In this document: in pieces, positions 26,065 through 34,754 of the stretch
Layout: the number at the start of each line of letters is the position of its first letter
Position numbering within the stretch: the stretch's first letter is position 1
Origin: Chitinimonas taiwanensis DSM 18899
Lineage (GTDB): Bacteria > Pseudomonadota > Gammaproteobacteria > Burkholderiales > Chitinimonadaceae
Reading direction: 5' to 3'
DNA length: 64,000 nt
Assembly (NCBI RefSeq): GCF_900119825.1
Contig: NZ_FPKR01000010.1
Location: 1 to 64,000, forward strand
Translations under genes and position numbers: made by a program
Notes under the pieces: model-generated
Databases searched by the model: none
What the model saw: only the letters and a program-made list of their open reading frames with translations
What the model was told of the DNA's origin: nothing

Positions 26065-27624
26065 TCAGCCCTGCCCGAAGCGTATGCCCTGGGCCAGCGG
26101 CAGGCTGTCGCCATAGTTGATGGTATTGCTGACCCGGCGCATATAGTTCTTCCACGCATCTGAGCCGGCCTCGCGGCCGCCGCCGCTGTCCTTTTCGCCG
26201 CCGAAGGCCGCGCCAATCTCGGCGCCGCTGGTGCCGATATTCAGGTTCACGATGCCGCAGTCCGAACCGGCCGGGCCGATAAAGGCCTCGGCTTCACGCA
26301 GGCTGTCGGTGAAGATGGCCGAGCTCAGGCCCTGGCTCACGCCATTGTTCAGGTCGATGGCATCGAGCAGTTCGCTATATGGCATCACATATAGAATCGG
26401 CGCGAAGGTTTCCTCGCGCACTACCGGCAAATTGCCGCGCACGCGCAGGAGGGCAGGGCGTACATAGTGGCCACCGGCCGGCACGCCGTCTTCCAGCCGG
26501 CCGCCGCCACTCAGGCGTACGGCGCCTTGCTGCTCGGCCGCCTGCAGTGCCTGCTGCATGGCCCAGTAGCTGTCGGCGTCGATCAGCGGGCCAACCAGCG
26601 TACCTTCCACTCGCGGGTCACCTACCGGCAGGCTGTCGAAGGCCTGGGTGAGGCGCGCACACACGGTGTCGATCACGCTGTCGTGCACGATGAGTCGGCG
26701 CAGGCTGGTGCAGCGCTGGCCGGCCGTGCCGGCGGCGGCAAACACGATGGCGCGCAGCGCCAGCTCCAGATCGGCACTTGGGGTCACAATCGCCGCGTTA
26801 TTGCCGCCCAGCTCAAGCAGGCTGCGCCCTAGTCGTGCGGCCACCTGCTGGGCTACGCTGCGCCCCATACGGGTAGAGCCGGTGGCCGACAGCAGCGGCA
26901 GCAGCGGGTGGGCGGCCATGCGCTCGCCGGCCGCCTGCTCGCCCAGGATCAGCTGGCAGATATGCGCGGGCACCCGCTCGCTCAGCTCGTCCACGCTTTC
27001 TTCCACCACGCGCTGCAGGGCAATCGCGCATAGCGGGGTTTTTTCACTCGGCTTCCACACAACGGCATCGCCGCAGACCAGGGCCAGCATGGCATTCCAT
27101 GACCACACCGCCATCGGGAAGTTGAAGGCGGTGATCACGCCTACCGCACCCAGCGGCAGCCATTGTTCCATCATGCGGTGCTGCGGGCGCTCGCTGGCCA
27201 TGGTTAGGCCGTGCAGCTGGCGCGATAGGCCCAGCGCGAAATCGCAGATATCGATGCATTCCTGCACCTCTCCCTCGGCCTCGGCGACGATCTTGCCGGT
27301 TTCCAGGGTAATCAGCTGGGCAAGGGCGGCCTTGCGCTGGCGAATCTTGTTGCCGATGCAGCGCACCAGCTCGCCGCGCAGCGGGGCGGGCACACTGCGC
27401 CATTTCAGATAGGCGCCGTGTGCGGCTTCCACGGCATGGTTGACGAGGCCGGCGGTGGCTGGCGCGTAATGGCCGAGCAGGGCGCCATCAATGGGGGAGG
27501 GCATGGCGCGCAGTGGCGCATCGGCATAGTGGGCGGCGCCCGCCACCAGGGCAGACGGCCATTGTGGCTCGGCCGCCAAGTCAGATAGATGCAGGTCGGC
27601 AATCAGATCGGGCGGCAGCGGCAT
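26065..27624 (-). CDS. amaB: ALDH7-family semialdehyde dehydrogenase (piperideine-6-carboxylate type)
   Basis: 519 residues from ATG 27624. Aldehyde dehydrogenase of the ALDH7/antiquitin group: ITAFNFPMAVWSWNAMLAL, SATGSTRMGRSV, general base in LLELGGNNAAIV, catalytic Cys in GTAGQRCTSLRR, and the ALDH7 ending FGGEKDSGGGREAGSDAWKNYMRR. The group oxidises alpha-aminoadipate semialdehyde/piperideine-6-carboxylate in lysine breakdown, using NAD+. No other lysine gene is adjacent, so the substrate is inferred from the family. The symbol amaB is a family guess. Confidence 0.85.
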   Translation of the reverse strand: MPLPPDLIADLHLSDLAAEPQWPSALVAGAAHYADAPLRAMPSPIDGALLGHYAPATAGLVNHAVEAAHGAYLKWRSVPAPLRGELVRCIGNKIRQRKAALAQLITLETGKIVAEAEGEVQECIDICDFALGLSRQLHGLTMASERPQHRMMEQWLPLGAVGVITAFNFPMAVWSWNAMLALVCGDAVVWKPSEKTPLCAIALQRVVEESVDELSERVPAHICQLILGEQAAGERMAAHPLLPLLSATGSTRMGRSVAQQVAARLGRSLLELGGNNAAIVTPSADLELALRAIVFAAAGTAGQRCTSLRRLIVHDSVIDTVCARLTQAFDSLPVGDPRVEGTLVGPLIDADSYWAMQQALQAAEQQGAVRLSGGGRLEDGVPAGGHYVRPALLRVRGNLPVVREETFAPILYVMPYSELLDAIDLNNGVSQGLSSAIFTDSLREAEAFIGPAGSDCGIVNLNIGTSGAEIGAAFGGEKDSGGGREAGSDAWKNYMRRVSNTINYGDSLPLAQGIRFGQG

Positions 27625-27838
27625 GCGGATTCCTTGGCGGACTGGGCTGCCGGTGCGATGGGCAGCAAGGCGAGTGGCACGAAGGCCTGCTGCGAGCATA
27701 GCGGCTTGCGCGCCACTTCTCTAGCCAGCCGGGCATGCGGCACTCGCTGCCCTATGCAGCGCGCCGGAAAGTGGGGCCGGCGCGCTGGGCCTGCCCGCGC
27801 AGGATCGATGCGCGCAGGCCGGTGGGGCGGGGGGGCGC

Positions 27839-28576
27839 TTAGTAAAGCGGGTAGTTGGCGCCGAAGTTATTGTCGTAATAGCTCTGGCCGTTCACCTTGT
27901 ATTCGAGGTAGTACTGGCCTTGAACATTGGCCGGGAATTCAAACACCACCCGCCAGGTTTCCGCGCCATTGAGGTTGGGATTGCTATGGCTGCCGTAGCC
28001 GATGCTGAACGGCGTACCGCCATAACTGGCATTGACCACCGTGGCGCTGGCCCAGTTATTGGTGGTGTAAACCAGTTTGACTTCCTTATTCAGGGCAAGA
28101 TTGCGCACATGGATCAAGCCATTGGCGATCTTGTTATTATTCAGGCCGGCCGCTACCGATAAGGAACCGCTGATTTGCTTGCCCCGACCCAAAAGTGGAC
28201 CCTGGTCGAGAATGCGGTAATCCTGATTGTTATTATTGTCCCAGTATTCCACGCCATTCACTTTATATCGGACTGCGAATTTCTCACCCGGCTGCAGGCT
28301 GGCATGCGCGCTTAACCCACCAATCCATATTTCCTTATTGCTGCCGGCTGCGCGTTGGTAATAAAGCGGAATATCCACCCAGCTGCCATTTTGCTGCTGG
28401 CGGCGAATGGTGACTTCCTTGTTCGGGCCGAGGTTATCCACGGCCATAAATGCTTTTAGGGTGGGGTTTAATTGGCGAGACAGGCACGCGGCATATTCAG
28501 GCCGCCGGGCCAGCCTGTTCAACACGCACCCGCTTGCGCGGCACCTGGGCAAGTCATTGGCTGTTGAATCGAGCAA
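27839..28576 (-). CDS. tandem CBM21 carbohydrate-binding fragment, possibly a gene remnant
   Basis: Two CBM21-like (starch/glycogen-binding) modules: about residues 40-125 (MAVDNLGPNKEVTIRR to VNGVEYWDNNNNQDYRI) and 135-245 (GLIHVRNLALNKEVKLVY to VNGQSYYDNNFGANYPLY). Both have the paired strand VKNLAFEK-like start and the YWDNN-N-Y end. The first module lacks the strand that precedes it in the second (compare ISGSLSVAAGLNNN), and the N-terminal 40 residues are not family-like, with no signal peptide. This suggests a truncated protein, or a C-terminal piece of a larger secreted amylase or chitinase. The true start could be ATG 28447. Ends at 27839 with TAA. Confidence 0.6.
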   Translation of the reverse strand: MLDSTANDLPRCRASGCVLNRLARRPEYAACLSRQLNPTLKAFMAVDNLGPNKEVTIRRQQQNGSWVDIPLYYQRAAGSNKEIWIGGLSAHASLQPGEKFAVRYKVNGVEYWDNNNNQDYRILDQGPLLGRGKQISGSLSVAAGLNNNKIANGLIHVRNLALNKEVKLVYTTNNWASATVVNASYGGTPFSIGYGSHSNPNLNGAETWRVVFEFPANVQGQYYLEYKVNGQSYYDNNFGANYPLY

Positions 28577-28681
28577 GCGCTCATCCGTTCTGGTGCGCCA
28601 TGCCCAGCTTGGCCGGCTTAAGCTGGCTTTAAGCCTGCGGGCTTTTAATGCACTCCGTCATTCAACCCCAAGGAGTGCAGC

Positions 28682-28945
28682 ATGAAAGCCGTTCTTACCC
28701 TGATCGCCCTGACCACCAGCCTGAGCGCCCTGGCCGCGCCCGATTGCACCAGCGAACCGAAGTCCAAGTGGATGCCGGAAGCCAAGCTGCAGGAGAAGCT
28801 CAAGGCCGAGGGCTACCAGATCAAGAAGTTCAAGGTGGAGGACAGCTGCTACGAAATCTATGGCCGCGACAAGGCCGGCAAGAAGGTCGAGATCTACTTC
28901 AACCCGGTGAACGGGGACGTGGTCAAGAGCAAGTCCGAGTCCTGA
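28682..28945 (+). CDS. PepSY-domain periplasmic protein
   Basis: 87 residues with a perfect SD (AAGGAG, 7 bases). Signal peptide MKAVLTLIALTTSLSALAA, then a single PepSY domain (WMPEAKLQEKLKAEGYQIKKFKVEDSCYEIYGRDKAGKKVEIYFNPVNG). Two Cys (DCTSE and SCYEI) may pair. Such small PepSY proteins sit in the periplasm and often accompany cytochrome b561 genes and two-component systems; that is the case here, as the first gene of the run to the histidine kinase. Confidence 0.9.
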   Translation: MKAVLTLIALTTSLSALAAPDCTSEPKSKWMPEAKLQEKLKAEGYQIKKFKVEDSCYEIYGRDKAGKKVEIYFNPVNGDVVKSKSES

Positions 28946-28961
28946 GCGGGGGCGCTGAATC

Positions 28962-29516
28962 ATGCATACCAAGCCTGCACGCATCGCCGTCTGGGACCCA
29001 CTGGTCAGGATCAGCCACTGGTTGGTGGCGCTGCTGGTGCTGGGGAATTTCCTGAACGAGGAAGGGGAGACCTGGCATCGCTATGCCGGCTACACCGTGT
29101 TGGGCTTGGTGCTGCTGCGCCTGCTATGGGGCGTGGTAGGCAGCCGCTATGCGCGCCTGAGCAGCTTCTGGCCGCGTCCGCGCCAGGTGCTGGCCTACCT
29201 GCGCGCGCTGCTGCAGGACCGCGCGCCGCGTTACCTCGGCCACAATCCGGCCGCCGCCGTGATGATGCTGGCCCTGTGGGCGAATCTGCTCGCGCTGGTG
29301 GCGAGCGGCTGGTTGATGGGCACCGATGCCTTCTGGGGCGAGGAATGGCTGGAAGACCTGCACGAGCTGCTGGCCAATGGCCTCCTGGTACTGGTTGGCC
29401 TGCATGTGGCGGCCGCCGTGTTCGAGAGCTGGCGCGAGCGTGACAATCTGATCGGCGCCATGGTGCATGGCAAGAAGCGCGCCCCGACCGCACACGATAT
29501 CGCACCACACGACTGA
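28962..29516 (+). CDS. cytochrome b561-like membrane protein
   Basis: 184 residues, four membrane helices. Family front WDPLVRISHWLVALLVLGNFL with the heme-ligand His, the second His in WHRYAGYTVLGLVLLRLLWG, and C-terminal heme ligands in DLHELLANGLLVLVGLHVAAAVFESW. It binds two hemes and passes electrons across or within the inner membrane. Sits between the PepSY gene and the phosphotransferase gene with gaps of 16 and 8 bases, thus in one operon. Confidence 0.92.
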   Translation: MHTKPARIAVWDPLVRISHWLVALLVLGNFLNEEGETWHRYAGYTVLGLVLLRLLWGVVGSRYARLSSFWPRPRQVLAYLRALLQDRAPRYLGHNPAAAVMMLALWANLLALVASGWLMGTDAFWGEEWLEDLHELLANGLLVLVGLHVAAAVFESWRERDNLIGAMVHGKKRAPTAHDIAPHD

Positions 29517-29524
29517 GACTCGCC

Positions 29525-31498
29525 ATGCTATCGATTCTGAACGCGCTGCCGGCCCAAGCGGGCAGCCAGCGCAGCCGACTGCCTGGCTGGCTTGCCCATC
29601 GTTTCGGCCCCTGGCTGCTGCTGCTGGCGCTGTTCGGGCTGTTCTCGCTGGGGATACGCCTTGCCCTCTTGCTGAAGACGGGCGCCCAGGCCGAACCCAC
29701 GCCGCTGCACCTACTGCAGATATTCCTGCTCGGCAGCTATTTCGACCTGGCTGCCGCCAGCTATCTCTTCCTGCCGCTGGCACTGTGGCTGTTTGCGCTA
29801 CCCGACCGTCTCTACCGCTGGCCGCCCTTGCGTTGGCTCTGGCTGGCCGGCTTTGCGCTATGGCTGTTCCTGCTGCTGTTCAGCGCAGCGGCGGAATGGA
29901 CGTTCTGGGAGGAGTTTGGCAGCCGCTTCAACTTCATCGCCGTGGATTACCTGCTCTACACCCATGAGGTGATCGGCAATATCCGCGAGTCTTATCCGGT
30001 CGGCGCCATTCTGGCGGGCCTTGCTACCGCGGCGCTGTTGATCAGCCTGGCCCTGCGCCACGCCTGGTGGGCATCCCTGCAGGCGCCCTCGCATTACCGT
30101 GGCCGCGCGCCCTGGCTGCTGGTGCTGTGTGCCTTGCCGCTGCTGAGTTTCTACACCGTGGATGCGCGCCAGAAGGCGCTGTCGGACAACCGCTATGTGA
30201 ATGCACTGTCGGGCAATGGTGTGTATGAGTTTTTCGCCGCCGCTTACAACAATGAGCTCGATTACCCGAGCTTCTACCGCACCCTGCCGCTTGATCAGGC
30301 CTTCGCGCGCCTGCGCCGTCAGCTGCCCACGCCGCACTCGCCCCTGGCCAGTACGAATCCACATGACCTGACCCGCCTGGTCGCCTATCCCGAGCCAGAG
30401 CAGCATCTGAATGTGGTGCTGATCTCGGTGGAGAGCTTGTCGGCCGACTTCATGGCCCGCTTTGGCAATACCCAGGGCCTGACGCCTAACCTGGATAGCC
30501 TGGCCCGCCAGGGCCTCCTGTTCACCCGCCTGTATGCGAATGGCACGCGCACCGTGCGCGGCCTGGAGTCGCTGGCGCTGTCGGTGCCGCCCACACCGGG
30601 CCAGTCCATCGTCAAGCGGCCGCAGCATGCCGGCCTGTTCTCGCTTGGCCAGGTGTTTGCGTCCAAGGGCTATGCGGCGCGTTATCTGTATGGCGGCTAT
30701 GGCTATTTCGACAATATGAATGCCTTCTTCAGCGCGAATGGCTATCAGGTGGTCGATCGCAGCGCGATACCGGCCGTGCGCATCCATCACGAAAACATCT
30801 GGGGTGTGGCGGACGAAGACCTGTTCAGCCAGGCGCTGGATGAGGCGGATGCGGCTTACCAGGCCGGCAAGCCGTCCTTCATGCACATCATGACCACCAG
30901 CAACCATCGGCCCTTCACCTATCCGGATGGCCGCATCGATATCCCCTCGCACAGCGGTCGCGCGGGTGGGGTCAAGTACAGCGACTGGGCCATCGGCGAT
31001 TTCATCGCACGGGCGCGCCAGAAGCCCTGGTTCGACGACACCGTGTTCCTGATCGTGGCCGACCATTGCGCGTCCAGTGCGGGCAAGAGCGATCTGCCGC
31101 TCAATCGCTACCATATTCCGGCCCTCATCTATTCGCCCAAGCATGTGGCGCCAGCCGAGTTCGACCGCTTGGCGAGCCAGATGGACCTTGCGCCCACATT
31201 GCTCGGCCTGCTGCGCTTTCGCTATACCAGCCGCTTCCTCGGCTACGATCTGTTCGATCTGCAGCCGGGGCGTGAGCGCGCGTTTATCGGCACCTACCAG
31301 GACCTCGGCTTTTTACGCGGCGAGCGTCTGGTCAAGCTCGATGCCCGCCACGGTGCGCAGCTGCTGAAGCCGAACGAGCAGGATGGCTCGGCTCAGCCCG
31401 CGCCGCCCGACCCCGAGCTGCTGGCCGATGCGATCAGCTGGTACCAGGCCACGGCCTGGGCCTATGGTCACGGCGGCCTGCGTTGGCAGGGAGGCTGA
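29525..31498 (+). CDS. LtaS/MdoB-like phosphoglycerol (or phosphoethanolamine) transferase
   Basis: 657 residues. Five N-terminal membrane helices (to about residue 215) and a large periplasmic sulfatase-fold domain. Metal and catalytic marks: VVLISVESLSADFM (Glu), the nucleophilic Thr in ANGTRTVRGLESL, HIMTTSNHRPF, and VADHCASSAG. Transfers phosphoglycerol- or ethanolamine-type groups from phospholipid to periplasmic glycans or lipid A; the substrate cannot be read from sequence. It follows the cytochrome gene and precedes a QseBC/PmrAB-like system, which often controls envelope modification. Confidence 0.9.
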   Translation: MLSILNALPAQAGSQRSRLPGWLAHRFGPWLLLLALFGLFSLGIRLALLLKTGAQAEPTPLHLLQIFLLGSYFDLAAASYLFLPLALWLFALPDRLYRWPPLRWLWLAGFALWLFLLLFSAAAEWTFWEEFGSRFNFIAVDYLLYTHEVIGNIRESYPVGAILAGLATAALLISLALRHAWWASLQAPSHYRGRAPWLLVLCALPLLSFYTVDARQKALSDNRYVNALSGNGVYEFFAAAYNNELDYPSFYRTLPLDQAFARLRRQLPTPHSPLASTNPHDLTRLVAYPEPEQHLNVVLISVESLSADFMARFGNTQGLTPNLDSLARQGLLFTRLYANGTRTVRGLESLALSVPPTPGQSIVKRPQHAGLFSLGQVFASKGYAARYLYGGYGYFDNMNAFFSANGYQVVDRSAIPAVRIHHENIWGVADEDLFSQALDEADAAYQAGKPSFMHIMTTSNHRPFTYPDGRIDIPSHSGRAGGVKYSDWAIGDFIARARQKPWFDDTVFLIVADHCASSAGKSDLPLNRYHIPALIYSPKHVAPAEFDRLASQMDLAPTLLGLLRFRYTSRFLGYDLFDLQPGRERAFIGTYQDLGFLRGERLVKLDARHGAQLLKPNEQDGSAQPAPPDPELLADAISWYQATAWAYGHGGLRWQGG

Positions 31499-31581
31499 AG
31501 CGGCGCAAGTCGACGCTCAGCACCTCTCCCTCTTCACGTCGCGCGTTGCGCTGCGGCGCTTTTCCACCTAGCTTCCTGCCT

Positions 31582-32262
31582 ATGCGTATCCTACTTGTTG
31601 AAGATGATGCCCTCTTGGGTGATGGCCTGCGCGCGGGCCTGGCCCAGTCCGGCTTTACCGTGGACTGGGTGGAGGACGGCATGGCGGCCGATGCGGCGCT
31701 CAGCGCGAACAGCTTTGCCGCCGTGGTGCTGGACTGGAACTTGCCGCGCCAGGATGGCCTGACCCTGTTGCGCCGCCTGCGTGGTCGGCGCGATGCGACC
31801 CCGGTGCTGATGCTGACCGCGCGTGATGTGCTGGAGGACCGGATTGCCGGCCTCGATGCCGGGGCCGACGATTACCTGATCAAACCGATTGCGATTGCCG
31901 AGCTGGCCGCCCGCCTGCGCGCGCTGACCCGCCGTGCTGCCGGGCGCAGCGAGCCGGTCTTCCGCCATGGCGCGCTGCAGCTGAACCCGGCCCAGCGCAG
32001 CGTGACCCTGGCCGAACAGCCGCTGGACTTATCGGCGCGCGAGTTCGACCTGCTGGCGCTGCTGATTGCCCAGCCCGGCCGCCCGATGTCGCGCGAGCAG
32101 ATCGAGAATGCGCTGTATGGCTGGGGCGAGGAAGTGGAGAGCAATGCCATCGAGGTGCATGTGCACCATCTGCGCAAGAAGCTGGGCAGCGAATGGATCA
32201 AGACCCTGCGCGGGGTCGGTTATGTGCTCAAGCCCGCGCTTAAGCCCGAGAGCGAGGCATGA
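31582..32262 (+). CDS. OmpR-family response regulator (QseB/PmrA-like)
   Basis: 226 residues from ATG 31582 (MRILLVEDDALLGDGLRAGL); a frame from 31483 would overlap the previous gene. Receiver domain with the phospho-acceptor Asp51 in VVLDWNLPRQDG, Thr in LMLTAR and Lys in YLIKPI; winged-helix DNA-binding domain with REFDLLALL and the recognition part VHVHHLRKKLG. QseB/PmrA-like. Its kinase is the next gene with an ATGA overlap. Confidence 0.94.
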   Translation: MRILLVEDDALLGDGLRAGLAQSGFTVDWVEDGMAADAALSANSFAAVVLDWNLPRQDGLTLLRRLRGRRDATPVLMLTARDVLEDRIAGLDAGADDYLIKPIAIAELAARLRALTRRAAGRSEPVFRHGALQLNPAQRSVTLAEQPLDLSAREFDLLALLIAQPGRPMSREQIENALYGWGEEVESNAIEVHVHHLRKKLGSEWIKTLRGVGYVLKPALKPESEA

Positions 32263-33581
32263 TCCGCCGCTCCTTGCGCCAGCGCCTGATCGTCCTGCTG
32301 CTGGCGGTGCTGGCGCCAGTCTGGCTGCTGGTGGCGCTGCTCGCCTATCGCTACACGCTGCAGGAAGTGGACGAGCTGTTCGACCACCAGCTCGAACAGG
32401 TGGCTGCGACCTTCTTCCTGCTCGATCTGTCGCAGTTGCAGGCGGCCATTGATGCGCCTGGTTTTCAGCATTTCGATGGCGATGACGCGTTTGCCGCCCA
32501 GCTGTGGAGCCGCGACGGCCAGCTGCTACTGCGCGGCGAGTTCGCGCCACTGATTCCCTTCGACGCCCGCCCGCAGCGCCTGCAGACCCTGGCCCTGCAG
32601 GAGGAGAACTGGCGCGTGCTGCGCGTGCAGGAGCCGGCCAGTGGGCGCTGGCTGGCCGTAGCGCGCCCTCTGCACGAGCGCGACGAACTGGCGGCCGGCC
32701 TCGCCGTTGGCCTGGGTGTGCCCTGGCTGCTTTCGCTACTGTTGTTGGTTGGCCTGATCTGGTGGGCGATCGGGCGCGGCCTGGCGCCGCTGGCCGAGCT
32801 ATCGCGCCAGATCGCTGGGCGGCGACCGGATGATCTGGCCCCGGTGGCGGCCGAAGCCACGCCGCTGGAGGCGGCGGCGCTGGTCAGCGAGATCAATCTG
32901 CTGCTGCGCCGCGTGGACGCCGCGCTGGAAGGCGAGCGGCGCTTCACCGCCGATGCCTCGCACGAGCTGCGCACCCCCTTGGCAGCGATTCGTGCCCAAG
33001 TGGAAGTGGCCGCGGCCGAACCGGACCCTGCTGCGCGCCAGCATGCTTTGCAGCAGGCGTTACTGGGCATTGCACGCGCCACGCGGCTGACCGAGCAGCT
33101 GTTGACCCTGGCGCGGCTCGATCATCTGGATGCCGTGCCAGATGCCGGCATGTGCGATCTGCACGCACTCGCGCGCGAGGCGCTGGTGCAGGCCAGCCCG
33201 CGTGCGCTGCAGGCCGGTGTGGACGTGGCCTTGGAAGGCGAGGCCGTCCAGGTGCGTGGCGCGCCCGAGCTGCTGAGCCTCGCGCTACGTAATCTGATCG
33301 ACAACGCACTCGCCCATACGCCGGCCGGCGGCAGCCTGACCCTGCGCGTGCTGCAAGGGGGCGAGGGCGTGCAGTTGCAGGTGCAGGATAGCGGCACGGG
33401 TCTGCCGGCCGAGCAGCTGGCCCGCCTGGGCGAGCGTTTCTACCGCGCTGGCAGCCTGCGCCCGGGCAGCGGGCTTGGTCTATCCATCGTGCGGCGTGTC
33501 ATGGCCTTGCACGGCGGCAGCGTGGCTTTCCACAGCCAGGCCGGCCTGTGCGCGACCTTGCACTTTCCCCCACAGCTTTGA
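32259..33581 (+). CDS. sensor histidine kinase (QseC/PmrB-like)
   Basis: 440 residues, start overlapping the regulator stop (ATGA). Two membrane helices (IVLLLAVLAPVWLLVALLAY and VPWLLSLLLLVGLIWWAI) frame a periplasmic sensor domain of about 120 residues; a HAMP-like linker, the phospho-acceptor His in FTADASHELRTPLAAIRAQVE, N-box NLIDNALAHTP, and G-boxes VQDSGTGLP and GSGLGLSIVRRVM. Senses an envelope signal, perhaps metal or cationic peptide as in relatives, and phosphorylates the upstream regulator. The end coincides with the first repeat copy (see 33571). Confidence 0.93.
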   Translation: MIRRSLRQRLIVLLLAVLAPVWLLVALLAYRYTLQEVDELFDHQLEQVAATFFLLDLSQLQAAIDAPGFQHFDGDDAFAAQLWSRDGQLLLRGEFAPLIPFDARPQRLQTLALQEENWRVLRVQEPASGRWLAVARPLHERDELAAGLAVGLGVPWLLSLLLLVGLIWWAIGRGLAPLAELSRQIAGRRPDDLAPVAAEATPLEAAALVSEINLLLRRVDAALEGERRFTADASHELRTPLAAIRAQVEVAAAEPDPAARQHALQQALLGIARATRLTEQLLTLARLDHLDAVPDAGMCDLHALAREALVQASPRALQAGVDVALEGEAVQVRGAPELLSLALRNLIDNALAHTPAGGSLTLRVLQGGEGVQLQVQDSGTGLPAEQLARLGERFYRAGSLRPGSGLGLSIVRRVMALHGGSVAFHSQAGLCATLHFPPQL

Positions 33582-33660
33582 CCGCACAAGCCTGTGGGAC
33601 GCATGTGGACAAGCGCGCCAAGGCACTGAAGCGACAGGTTTATTCGCTACTGCCTGAAAT
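33571..33660 (+). repeat. DnaA-box-like intergenic repeat, copy A
   Basis: Starts in the last codons of the kinase gene: CACAG at 33571, ACAAGC at 33586, TGTGGACAA at 33604-33612, ACTGA at 33625, then a CTACTGCCTG tail. Fixed spacings are shared with copies B, C and D: ACAAGC to TGTGG 18 bases, TGTGG to ACTGA 21 bases. The repeated core TGTGGACAA is one mismatch from a DnaA box. The repeat straddles the kinase stop codon. Confidence 0.75.
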
Positions 33661-33742
33661 TTAAGCAAACGGGGTTTTTGGCCCAGTTGTGGGTGGAAAT
33701 TGCCCTGAGATGGCGTGGGTGCTGGCTTTGCGCACAATTGCA

Positions 33743-33835
33743 CACAGTGGCGCAGGGACAAGCATGTGGGTGAGCTGTGGGCAAGTTGCCCAAGTGACTG
33801 AGGCAAGGGCTATTTCTTGCTCTGCCTGTTTTTTA
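33743..33835 (+). repeat. DnaA-box-like intergenic repeat, copy B
   Basis: CACAG at 33743, ACAAGC at 33758, TGTGGGCAA at 33776-33784, ACTGA at 33797, then TCTGCCTG and a T-run. Spacings 18 and 21 as in the other copies. Two further weak TGTGG-type matches lie near (33688 and 33872), so the array may have had more units. Confidence 0.75.
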
Positions 33836-33914
33836 GGCATAGGGCTTGGCGGGCCCGGATAAGGGGTGCGCAGTGGACAAACCGGCTGCCAGCAAGCGGC
33901 GCCGCGCTGTTCTA

Positions 33915-34008
33915 CACAGCCAAAGGGGCACAAGCCTGTGCACGGCCTGTGGATAGCTGCGCCAACTCACTGAGGAAAAGGCAGTTTGCCGGCCTGCCTG
34001 GTTTTTGA
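33915..34008 (+). repeat. DnaA-box-like intergenic repeat, copy C
   Basis: CACAG at 33915, ACAAGC at 33930, TGTGGATAG at 33948-33956 (one mismatch to the DnaA box), ACTGA at 33969, then CCTGCCTGG and TTTTT. Spacings 18 and 21. Placed between copy B and the start of the marC gene. Confidence 0.78.
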
Positions 34009-34079
34009 GCAGGCAGGCCAGGGTTCACAGCGGCGGCGCCCGCTGCCATCATCGCGACATTGCTCACCTTGTGGCCACC

Positions 34080-34748
34080 ATGACCTACGACCTGATCGAG
34101 TTCATCAAAAGCATCCTGCTGGTGCTGACTGCTCTGCTGCCCATCATCAACCCCCCGGGCGGCGCGCCGATCTTTCTGTCCTACACCCAGGGCAGCAGTG
34201 ACCGCGAACGCAAGATCATCGCCAAGCGCATTGCCATCAATGGCTTCTTCCTGCTGCTGGGCGCCATGTTCATCGGCACCTATGTGCTGAAGTTCTTCGG
34301 CATCTCACTGGCCGTGGTCAAGGTGGGTGGCGGCATGGTGGTGGCGGCCGCCGGCTGGAATCTGCTGAATGCCGAGGAAAACAGCCATGAACCGGCCGGC
34401 AACAAACCGGCCGATGGGGTGATTCTGCGCCGCGCCTTCTTCCCGCTGACCTTCCCCTTCACCATTGGCCCCGGCTCGATCTCGGTGGCGATCACCCTGG
34501 GTGCATCCTTGCGTTCGCGCGGCGGGATCGATGCGCTCAACCTTGCCGGCGGGGTGATCGGCATCCTCTTGCTGTGCACAGTGGTCTACTACAGCTACCG
34601 CTTCGCCAACCGCCTGCTGGCGCGGCTGGGCGAGACCGGCATCACGGTCTTCCTGCGCCTGTCGGCCTTCATCCTGCTGTGCATCGGGGTGCAGATTTTC
34701 TGGAATGGTGCATCCGAGCTGCTGCGCAGCGTGCTTAGCGGGGTGTGA
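34080..34748 (+). CDS. MarC-family integral membrane protein
   Basis: 222 residues from ATG 34080 (MTYDLIEFIKSILLVLTALLPIINPPGG). Six membrane helices with the MarC family marks INPPGGAPIFLSYT and LTFPFTIGPGSISVAITLGA. Members were once thought to give multiple antibiotic resistance, but are now seen as transporters of uncertain substrate (NAAT group). Flanked on both sides by copies of the DnaA-box-like repeat; a fourth copy begins 6 bases after its stop. Confidence 0.9.
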   Translation: MTYDLIEFIKSILLVLTALLPIINPPGGAPIFLSYTQGSSDRERKIIAKRIAINGFFLLLGAMFIGTYVLKFFGISLAVVKVGGGMVVAAAGWNLLNAEENSHEPAGNKPADGVILRRAFFPLTFPFTIGPGSISVAITLGASLRSRGGIDALNLAGGVIGILLLCTVVYYSYRFANRLLARLGETGITVFLRLSAFILLCIGVQIFWNGASELLRSVLSGV

Positions 34749-34754
34749 TTGACC

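Larger units (their letters stand above)
33661..34079. other. non-coding space between kinase gene and marC, filled by repeats
   Basis: About 420 bases with no family-like ORF; the frame 33817-34008 overlaps the repeats and has no coding sense. Contains copies B and C, weaker units between, and the promoter of marC at its right end. Composition is rich in GTG/CAC words that come from the repeats. Confidence 0.6.

Noticed and set aside
28619-28655. Terminator before the PepSY gene
   Set aside because: AAGCC-TGCG-GGCTT with few T is short and no plus-strand gene ends there, so it is probably part of the promoter region.
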